Assembly: GCA_033811195.1 (NCBI GenBank)
Contig: JAPXOZ010000016.1
Span: forward strand, 1-39,084
Length of the DNA stretch: 39,084 bases
Reading direction: 5' to 3'
DNA from: Cacconaster sp033811195
Lineage (GTDB): Bacteria > Bacteroidota > Bacteroidia > Bacteroidales > UBA932
Under the pieces are notes generated by a model. That model was not told the origin of the DNA, did not search any database, and saw only the letters and a program-made list of their open reading frames with translations. Positions 15,935 through 21,963 of the stretch are shown here, one piece after another. Within the stretch, counting starts at the first letter, position 1, and each line of letters opens with the position of its first letter. Both the position numbers and the translations under genes were made by a program.

Positions 15935-15963
15935 GCTTGTAAGCTATAAGAAAAGCTACAAGC
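15935..15963 (-). promoter_or_regulatory. Inverted repeat in the leader of the sensor kinase gene
   Basis: The arms gcttgtaagct (15935-15945) and agctacaagc (15954-15963) form a near-perfect 10-bp stem with one bulge and an 8-base loop. It lies between the promoter box and the start codon, so it could be an mRNA hairpin or a protein-binding site. Confidence 0.4.
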
Positions 15964-15984
15964 TATTCCTTACCAAGCATAATA

Positions 15985-15992
15985 CAAATATA
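15985..15992 (-). promoter_or_regulatory. Promoter box of the sensor kinase gene
   Basis: A perfect TATATTTG on the minus strand lies 98 bases before the ATG at 15886, implying a leader of about 90 bases that contains the inverted repeat at 15935-15963. Confidence 0.5.
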
Positions 15993-16035
15993 GTTAAGTT
16001 TTTTGGGAAATATAATCCCATTGAATATTTATAAA

Positions 16036-16069
16036 AAACCTCTCGCAACTTAATAGTTTTGAGAGGTTT
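16036..16069 (-). terminator. Rho-independent terminator after tRNA-Lys
   Basis: On the minus strand a 9-bp stem AAACCTCTC/GAGAGGTTT-type (16061-16069 with 16036-16044) is followed by a run of T. It lies 27 bases beyond the tRNA 3' end. Confidence 0.8.
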
Positions 16070-16095
16070 GATTATAGAATTAATATATTCGAAAG

Positions 16096-16168
16096 TGGTC
16101 CCTCAGGGGCTCGAACCCTGGACCCCAACATTAAGAGTGTCGTGCTCTACCAGCTGAGCTAAGAGACC
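16096..16168 (-). tRNA. tRNA-Lys (anticodon CUU)
   Basis: This 73-base cloverleaf lies on the minus strand: acceptor GGTCTCT with AGGGACC and discriminator A, D arm GCTC…GAGC, anticodon stem CGACA/TGTTG with the 7-base loop CTCTTAA (anticodon CTT, reading AAG), a 5-base variable loop, and T arm CAGGG-TTCGAGC-CCCTG. The CCA end is not encoded. A consensus promoter lies upstream and a terminator downstream, so it is a single-gene transcription unit. Confidence 0.95.
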
Positions 16169-16186
16169 TTTTCCCTTTTGGGAGTG

Positions 16187-16217
16187 CAAATTTAGATATA
16201 TTTTTTGCTTCTGCAAA
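16187..16217 (-). promoter_or_regulatory. Consensus promoter of tRNA-Lys
   Basis: On the minus strand TTTG (16214-16217), 19 bases, then TAAATTTG (16187-16194): a full Bacteroidota -33/-7 consensus. Transcription would start about 10 bases before the mature tRNA 5' end at 16168. Confidence 0.75.
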
Positions 16218-16233
16218 ATTATTGCAGCAATAA

Positions 16234-17265
16234 TCACCCTTTGACAGAGAAAATTCTCTCCACTGAGGATGCGAACGCTGCGATGTCCTCATCGGTTGTA
16301 TCCCACGAGGTTACAAGACGCGCCTCCCCTGCCTCCTCGTTCCAGTAGTAGAAGAAATATTCCTTCATCAGCTCCTCCAGAAAATCCTTTGGTGCATAGA
16401 AGAATAACTGGTTGCTCTCGAGCTTCTGCGACAGACGTATCTGAGGATATTTCTTCAGCACCTTGAACAGTTTTATGGCCATATTATTAGCATGAACTGC
16501 ATTAGTACGCCATAATCCCTCGCCAAGATAAGGCAGAAACTGTGCAGCCAGATAGCGGTGCTTAGAGGCCAACTGCGCCGATTGCTTACGATAATACTTG
16601 ATGTTTTCGGAAATTTCCGGAAGGAAACTGATTACCGCCTCCCCCATCATCATGCCGTTCTTAGTGCCGCCAAAACTGAGAATATCCACTCCTGCATCGA
16701 CCGTCATCTCCTTAAAAGTACAATCCAGCGCAACACAAGCGTTGGCCAGTCTCGCACCATCCATATGGAGAAAAAGTCCATACGAGTGTATAAAGTCAGC
16801 AAGCCTCCTCACCTCTTCAAGAGTATAGAGAGTTCCAAGTTCGGTAGCCTGTGAGATATAAACAACACCGGGCTGCGAATGGTGACAAACACCAAAATTC
16901 GTGAGGTGGGGTTTAACCAATTCCGGTGTTAGTTTACCATCGGGAGTAGCTATTGGGATCAGGGGACAACCGCTCATCTTGGCAGGGGCCCCACATTCAT
17001 CTACAAAGATGTGCGCTGTTGCAGCGCAGATGATGGAGTTAAAGGGGCGAGTCACTGCTTGAAGTGCCACCGAATTGGCTCCTGTACCGTTGAATACCAG
17101 AAAAGGCGCAGCTTTCTCACCGAAATGTTCTTTTATCAATCTTTCTGCAGCTACACTCCAGAGATCATCACCGTAGCCTACGGCGTGGTCTTTATTGGCT
17201 TTCATCAAAGCGTCCATCACCAAAGGATGGACGCCTGAATTGTTGTCACTTGCAAAACTTCTCAT
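16234..17265 (-). CDS. Low-specificity L-threonine aldolase (PLP-dependent beta-eliminating lyase family)
   Basis: This 343-residue pyridoxal-phosphate enzyme of fold type I is expected to split L-threonine/allo-threonine to glycine and acetaldehyde. It shows the N-terminal FASDNNSGVHPLVMDAL and DHAVGYGDD blocks, the glycine-rich FNGTGANSVAL phosphate-binding region (58-68), His85 in AHIFVDE (stacks on the cofactor), Asp169 and Arg172 in HMDGARLANA, and the Schiff-base Lys202 in SFGGTKNGMM. The length is typical. Its start overlaps the stop of the M48 peptidase gene by four bases (ATGA), so it is the last gene of a three-gene operon with the peptidase and nuclease; a functional link is not evident. 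Confidence 0.93.
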   Translation of the reverse strand: MRSFASDNNSGVHPLVMDALMKANKDHAVGYGDDLWSVAAERLIKEHFGEKAAPFLVFNGTGANSVALQAVTRPFNSIICAATAHIFVDECGAPAKMSGCPLIPIATPDGKLTPELVKPHLTNFGVCHHSQPGVVYISQATELGTLYTLEEVRRLADFIHSYGLFLHMDGARLANACVALDCTFKEMTVDAGVDILSFGGTKNGMMMGEAVISFLPEISENIKYYRKQSAQLASKHRYLAAQFLPYLGEGLWRTNAVHANNMAIKLFKVLKKYPQIRLSQKLESNQLFFYAPKDFLEELMKEYFFYYWNEEAGEARLVTSWDTTDEDIAAFASSVERIFSVKG

Positions 17266-18065
17266 TTGCCAATATAAGTTTTAGCATCTGGAATAGCCTC
17301 TATGAGTTTTTTGAGACGGTTTTCATCACTGGGATGCGTACTTAAAAACTCGGGAATGGAAGGACCGCTGTTCGCCGACATTGCCTGCCAGAAAATGGGG
17401 GCCTTGTCAACATCATATCCGGCCATAGCCATTATTATAAGACCAATCCTGTCAGCCTCATATTCATGCTTACGCGAATAGGGCAATATCACACCGTATT
17501 GCCCACCGAGACCGAAAGCGATGTTAAAAATTGCTTGAGTGGCATCAGATTTCCGACCTGCCACCGAACTGAGAACTGATCCTGCCATGCTCATGAGGTT
17601 CTGCTGGCTCATACGCTCATTACCGTGCTGAGCAACAGCATGAGCTATCTCATGTCCCATCACCACAGCAATATAATCAGGGGTATTTGTAAATTTCATT
17701 ATACCCTCAAAAAAGACAATTTTACCATTGGGAAGACAGAAAGCATTGACCTCTTCGGACTCCACTACCTGAAAATTCCATTTAAGTCCCTGGAGATAAT
17801 GTGTCTCACCTATTGAAGTGAGGTACTTCTCAAGTGCGGTAGTCATTTTGTTGCCGACTTCCTGCACAGCTGTTATCATCTGCTTATTGTTAGAGAGCTT
17901 TGCTTTGGTCATAAACTCCTGATAAGACTGGTCTGAAAGAGATGAAATCTGGGAGTCTGAATAGAGCAGCACTCTTTTGCGACCCGTAAAAGCAACCGAA
18001 CTACAGGCAACAGTAACCATGACCGCTACCACAGCGTAAACAATTCTTTTAAAATAGCGTTTCAT
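17262..18065 (-). CDS. M48-family zinc metallopeptidase, lipoprotein
   Basis: This 267-residue peptidase has a lipoprotein signal (lipobox TVAC, Cys21), so it probably acts in the periplasm or at the outer membrane, in quality control of exported or outer-membrane proteins, as BepA- or LoiP-like enzymes do. The active site is intact: HEIAH (His138, Glu139, His142) and the third zinc ligand Glu201 in HEYEADRIG. The VNAFCLPNGKIVFFEG block before the active site and FLSTHPSDENRLKKL near the C-terminus are typical of the family. There are no TPR repeats, so it is the short type. It is the middle gene of the operon, 18 bases after the nuclease gene. Confidence 0.93.
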   Translation of the reverse strand: MKRYFKRIVYAVVAVMVTVACSSVAFTGRKRVLLYSDSQISSLSDQSYQEFMTKAKLSNNKQMITAVQEVGNKMTTALEKYLTSIGETHYLQGLKWNFQVVESEEVNAFCLPNGKIVFFEGIMKFTNTPDYIAVVMGHEIAHAVAQHGNERMSQQNLMSMAGSVLSSVAGRKSDATQAIFNIAFGLGGQYGVILPYSRKHEYEADRIGLIIMAMAGYDVDKAPIFWQAMSANSGPSIPEFLSTHPSDENRLKKLIEAIPDAKTYIGK

Positions 18066-18083
18066 AATAATATTTTTCTAAAG

Positions 18084-19286
18084 TTATTTCCAGAAGGGGT
18101 CGATGCTGGTTTCCACCTTTTTGGCAAGATCCACACCTATTTTTGCAGGCAGATTGACAAAGAAATTTATGCCTAACTTCTTCTCAAGAGTAGAGATGGT
18201 CATTGACTGCTGCATCATTGTAGTATAGTCGTTGGAGTAGCCTCTGTGTTCAAAATAGAAGGCAATACCAACAAAACCTTTAGTAGAGCCACCTATAGAG
18301 GCATTCTCCTTATAGCCCAAAAGTGCCTTGTAATAGCCGACAGGCACGGTGACTTTCTTACCTTCGTTGTCATTGACAAATTCGGCACTACCCTCAATCA
18401 CACATCCGGTAACCACATAGAGGGTGTCGAGTTTTTTTGACCAATCACGTACCGTGGTTTCCAGTGTGGCCCAGATATTCTCGTTGAGAGCACCTCGCTG
18501 AGGAGTTATATTTGTGCCGTAGAAGGTCTGCACATTAGCTTCATACGAATAGCGATCCGCTGAAGGGAGCTGGTGTCCTCTTTGGAATAATCCACCGCTG
18601 TAACCTCTAAAAAGTACCGGCTGATACTCCCGCGGAATCTTGGGATTTAGATCCCAGAGATCTGTACGACTACCGGTGCTAATGAGTCCCCTGTTGAGCG
18701 GATAGGCCACCCAATGAGCTACAAGTGCCTTTGGGTCCCAGTAGAATGAGTAGTTGCGACCATATTTTCCTCCGATATTGGCGCTATGGGTAATGAAGTA
18801 AAGGCCATCCCCCTCTTTTGTGGCTGGAAGTTCCAGCCAATTAGTCAATTTGTCCTCCTTAAGTTCTGTAGCTATGCCATCAACCTTGTCTGAACCCTTC
18901 TGTGAAAAATTCTGTTGTACACGTTCACCTGCACAACTGAGTGTCAGTATACAGTTGCGAGCATCCTGAGAGTTGTTAGCATCCCAGTTTAGCGCTATGT
19001 TATTGGAATTTCCGCTTCCTCTTAATGAGATTTGACGATCATTAGAGGAATAAGAGCTGAGCCATACCCAGTCAGCAGATGCAATGCTGGAACTCTCGAT
19101 AGTGAGGGTCCAATCGCCTGAAGCCTTGATGTTTATAAATTGGCTACCGGCCGTATATTCTGCCTCCGGTAGCAGTATGGAAAGTGAAAGCTCTTCCTTG
19201 GGCTTGCAACATGAAATAAGCAGCGAGGATAGTAAAATAGCCGCTAAAAATGGTATTGAATTATGTTTGATTCCGGGAAATTTCAT
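18084..19286 (-). CDS. DNA/RNA non-specific endonuclease (NucA type), lipoprotein with N-terminal beta domain
   Basis: This 400-residue exported nuclease has a lipobox LLISC (Cys26), then a beta-sandwich domain of BACON type (about 35-130: FINIKASGDWTLTIESSS…, ending RVQQNFSQKG), then the beta-beta-alpha metal nuclease domain (about 160-400). The signature is FQRGHQLPSADR with catalytic His238; the usual DRGH aspartate is Gln235. Asn259 in YGTNITPQ (metal ligand) and the LNENIW helix are kept. It probably degrades extracellular or periplasmic nucleic acid for nutrition. It is the first gene of the operon with the M48 peptidase and threonine aldolase. Whether the Asp-to-Gln change lowers activity cannot be told here. 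Confidence 0.9.
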   Translation of the reverse strand: MKFPGIKHNSIPFLAAILLSSLLISCCKPKEELSLSILLPEAEYTAGSQFINIKASGDWTLTIESSSIASADWVWLSSYSSNDRQISLRGSGNSNNIALNWDANNSQDARNCILTLSCAGERVQQNFSQKGSDKVDGIATELKEDKLTNWLELPATKEGDGLYFITHSANIGGKYGRNYSFYWDPKALVAHWVAYPLNRGLISTGSRTDLWDLNPKIPREYQPVLFRGYSGGLFQRGHQLPSADRYSYEANVQTFYGTNITPQRGALNENIWATLETTVRDWSKKLDTLYVVTGCVIEGSAEFVNDNEGKKVTVPVGYYKALLGYKENASIGGSTKGFVGIAFYFEHRGYSNDYTTMMQQSMTISTLEKKLGINFFVNLPAKIGVDLAKKVETSIDPFWK

Positions 19287-19328
19287 ATCTCTATTTATCT
19301 ATTTTTACTGCAAAGGTGTAATAAGCTG

Positions 19329-19336
19329 CAAATATA
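19329..19336 (-). promoter_or_regulatory. Promoter box of the nuclease-peptidase-aldolase operon
   Basis: A perfect TATATTTG on the minus strand lies 42 bases before the ATG at 19286; a second, weaker CACCTTTG follows closer to the gene. Confidence 0.45.
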
Positions 19337-19436
19337 TTCATAACTCTCATTTTTAACCCAACACACACCGATTACTTTGCATTTCTTCACATAACCGGCT
19401 ATTGGCTTTTAATTCTTAATTTCTAATTGCACCACC

Positions 19437-19522
19437 CTCCATAGCCCCACATACAGACTCTACCTGCGACCCATAACCTGCACCCTGCACCCCGTAACAC
19501 GTACCCCGTACCACGCACCCCG
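19437..19522 (-). repeat. Heptanucleotide repeat array 3' of ugd
   Basis: Read on the minus strand, starting three bases after the ugd stop region, the sequence runs in 7-base steps of the form RGGGTRC (for example GGGGTGC, GTGGTAC, GGGGTAC). There are about nine clear units, then decayed ones. The same unit family makes up the middle part of the array at 26114-26324, again on the sense strand just after a stop codon. It is the main content of the 19337-19525 gap. Confidence 0.7.
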
Positions 19523-19525
19523 ACA

Positions 19526-20758
19526 TCAGTCTCTCCTAAATATGTCTCTCGTATAAACCTTGTCACGAACATCATCCAGTATGCTATCATATCGGTTAGC
19601 TATGATAGAATGGCTTCTGGACTTGAATTCTTCAAGGTTGTTAACCACCTTGGAACCGAAAAATGTAGTTCCATCCTTGAGAGAAGGCTCATAGATGATG
19701 ACTGTTGCACCCTTTGCCTTTATGCGCTTCATCACACCCTGAATCGAACTCTGACGGAAATTGTCTGAATGTGCCTTCATAGTCAGACGGTAAACTCCGA
19801 TAATACATTCGCGCTCCCGTTGCTCATCATAAGCTGAATTGGCCACATAGTAGCCTGCTTTTTCAAGTACTCTGTCTGCAATGAACTCCTTCCTTGTTCT
19901 ATTGGATTCGACTATTGCACGCATCAGATCCTGCGGCACATCGGCATAATTTGCCAACAATTGTTTGGTATCCTTTGGCAAACAATACCCTCCATAACCG
20001 AAAGAGGGGTTGTTGTAGTAGTCACCTATACGGGGATCCAGACTCACACCGTGAATAATCTCATGAGTATTGAGTCCCTTTATCTCCGCGTAGGTATCGA
20101 GTTCATTGAAGAAAGAAACTCTGAGTGCCAGAAAGGTATTTGCAAATAGTTTAACCGCCTCAGCTTCCGTATATCCCATAAAGAGGGTCTCCACGTCGGA
20201 TTTTAGAGCTGCTTCCTCGAGAAGAGAGGCAAATGTGCGAGCTGCCTTCATAAGCCTGGAATTGCTTTTATCGGTCCCGACGATTATGCGAGAGGGATAC
20301 AGATTATCATACAGGGCCTTAGATTCACGCAGAAACTCCGGTGAAAACATTATGTTTTCACAATTGTATTTTTCGCGTACTTGTACTGTAAATCCTACCG
20401 GCACGGTACTCCTGATTACCATCATCGCATTAGAATTATACTTCATCACGGTTTGGATGACAGTTTCCACTGCAGAGGTATCAAAGAAATTGAGTTTTGG
20501 ATCGTAATTGGTAGGAGCGGCTATCACCACAAAATCGGCATCCTTGTACGCCGATTCGGCATCAAGTGTTGCAATAAGGTCGAGATCTTTTTCAGCAAAA
20601 TATTTCTCTATATATTCATCCTGAATGGGCGACTGCCTTCGATTGATCATTTCCACCTTTTCGGGAATTATATCCACAGCTACGACAGTGTGACGCTGGC
20701 TCAATAGTGTAGCTATCGAAAGTCCGACATATCCGGTACCGGCTACTGCAATTTTCAT
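19526..20758 (-). CDS. ugd: UDP-glucose 6-dehydrogenase
   Basis: This 410-residue cytosolic enzyme oxidises UDP-glucose to UDP-glucuronate with two NAD+. I place the start at the ATG at 20758 (MKIAVAGTGYVGLS); a TTG at 20779 in frame would add seven residues not found in the family. Seen: the Rossmann motif GTGYVG (7-12), TVPVGFT, the EFLRE active-site block, the conserved Lys203 in AVKLFANT, and the catalytic Cys259 in YGGYCLPKDT. The family alternative, UDP-ManNAc dehydrogenase, is less likely given the neighbour. The UDP-glucuronate 4-epimerase gene is directly upstream in the same operon, so the pair would produce UDP-galacturonate for capsule, LPS or exopolysaccharide. Confidence 0.92.
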   Translation of the reverse strand: MKIAVAGTGYVGLSIATLLSQRHTVVAVDIIPEKVEMINRRQSPIQDEYIEKYFAEKDLDLIATLDAESAYKDADFVVIAAPTNYDPKLNFFDTSAVETVIQTVMKYNSNAMMVIRSTVPVGFTVQVREKYNCENIMFSPEFLRESKALYDNLYPSRIIVGTDKSNSRLMKAARTFASLLEEAALKSDVETLFMGYTEAEAVKLFANTFLALRVSFFNELDTYAEIKGLNTHEIIHGVSLDPRIGDYYNNPSFGYGGYCLPKDTKQLLANYADVPQDLMRAIVESNRTRKEFIADRVLEKAGYYVANSAYDEQRERECIIGVYRLTMKAHSDNFRQSSIQGVMKRIKAKGATVIIYEPSLKDGTTFFGSKVVNNLEEFKSRSHSIIANRYDSILDDVRDKVYTRDIFRRD

Positions 20759-20779
20759 ATCTGTTATTTGTTTTATCAA

Positions 20780-21826
20780 TTATTTTCCTAAATAAAAATC
20801 CTTATACCACTCTACGAATGCACGTAAACCCTTGCGTGGTGGTGTTGAAGGCTTGAAGCCGAAATCTCTCTCCAAAGCAGAAGTATCTGCAAATGTTACC
20901 GGCACATCACCCGGCTGCATAGGCACAAATTCCTTGTGTGATTCGAAATCATAATCTGCAGGCAACAACTCTGCTCGCACCAATTCTTCCTGGAGAATAA
21001 CAACGAAATCGAGCAGTTTTTCAGAAGAATTGTTACCGATATTGTAAAGCGCATAAGGGGGCACGGGAAGTCCATCCTCTCCCATGGACCTCTCAGGAGC
21101 TTTCTGCATAATACGGACCACTCCCTCCACAATATCATCTATGTAAGTAAAATCGCGTTGACAGTTGCCATAATTGAAGATTTCAATTTTTTCCCCTTTT
21201 ACAAATTTGGTCGTAAAATCAAAATAGGCCATGTCCGGACGACCGGCAGGACCATAAACCGTAAAAAAGCGCAATCCGGTAGAGGGAATATCGTAAAGTT
21301 TGGCATAGGCGTGTGCCATAAGTTCATTGCTCTTTTTTGTGACAGCATAGAGCGACACAGGATTATCAACCTTGTCTTCCGTCGAATAGGGCACCTTTTT
21401 ATTGGATCCGTAAACAGAGGAGGAAGAAGCAAATACGAGGTGTTTCACACCGCCTTCATACCTGTCATATGAATGGCGGCAGGCCTCCAGGATATTATAA
21501 AAACCAATCACATTGGCCTCAATATAGGCATCCGGATTTATAATGGAGTAGCGAACACCTGCTTGCGCTGCCATATTTACTACAATCCGTGGCTTGTATT
21601 GCTCAAAAACACCATTTACTAACACCTTGTCCGCAATATTGCCTTTGATAAAGCTAAAGTCTTCATACGCAGACAACTCCTCCAGTCTGGCCTCCTTGAG
21701 ACGGGGATCATAATAGTCATTCATGTTGTCGATACCCACTACAATAGGATGGTCATATCTGCGAAAAATTTCTTTTACAAGGTTAGCGCCAATAAATCCT
21801 GCTGCTCCTGTTACAAGTATATTCAT
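20780..21826 (-). CDS. UDP-glucuronate 4-epimerase (NAD-dependent epimerase, SDR family)
   Basis: This 348-residue extended short-chain dehydrogenase has the NAD-binding motif GAAGFIG (7-13), the catalytic Ser in FASSSSVYG, Tyr160 and Lys164 in LYAVTKKSNE, and RFFTVYGPAGRPDMA. The C-terminal MQPGDVPVTFADTS block is characteristic of the UDP-glucuronate 4-epimerase (CapI/GAE) branch. It would convert UDP-glucuronate to UDP-galacturonate in the cytoplasm. It is the first gene of a two-gene operon, 21 bases before ugd, which supplies its substrate. Assignment to this branch rests on motif memory; other 4-epimerases are possible but less likely. Confidence 0.9.
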   Translation of the reverse strand: MNILVTGAAGFIGANLVKEIFRRYDHPIVVGIDNMNDYYDPRLKEARLEELSAYEDFSFIKGNIADKVLVNGVFEQYKPRIVVNMAAQAGVRYSIINPDAYIEANVIGFYNILEACRHSYDRYEGGVKHLVFASSSSVYGSNKKVPYSTEDKVDNPVSLYAVTKKSNELMAHAYAKLYDIPSTGLRFFTVYGPAGRPDMAYFDFTTKFVKGEKIEIFNYGNCQRDFTYIDDIVEGVVRIMQKAPERSMGEDGLPVPPYALYNIGNNSSEKLLDFVVILQEELVRAELLPADYDFESHKEFVPMQPGDVPVTFADTSALERDFGFKPSTPPRKGLRAFVEWYKDFYLGK

Positions 21827-21858
21827 TACCCAATCTTGAATTCTACTTCTTTATCTTA

Positions 21859-21866
21859 CAAATTTA
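21859..21866 (-). promoter_or_regulatory. Promoter box of the epimerase-ugd operon
   Basis: A perfect TAAATTTG on the minus strand lies 32 bases before the ATG at 21826. Confidence 0.5.
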
Positions 21867-21899
21867 CTCTTTATTTTTGACTTGCGACACAACAGGACG

Positions 21900-21932
21900 A
21901 AAAAAGCCCCGAGTAGCTGTTGCTGTCGGGGC
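21900..21932 (-). terminator. Rho-independent terminator after the M49 peptidase gene
   Basis: On the minus strand a GC-rich 7-bp stem GCCCCGA/TCGGGGC (21926-21932 with 21906-21912) is followed directly by six T. It closes the YtxH-holin-M49 operon 31 bases after the stop at 21964. Confidence 0.9.
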
Positions 21933-21963
21933 ATTGAATCGTTAAATATATTTTTACATAAAA

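Noticed and set aside
16096..16168. tRNA-Lys as an integration site for a mobile element
   Set aside because: No integrase gene and no repeated tRNA 3' end were found in the window.
20759..20779. TTG start giving a seven-residue extension of Ugd
   Set aside because: The Rossmann-fold family starts directly with MKIAV at 20758.
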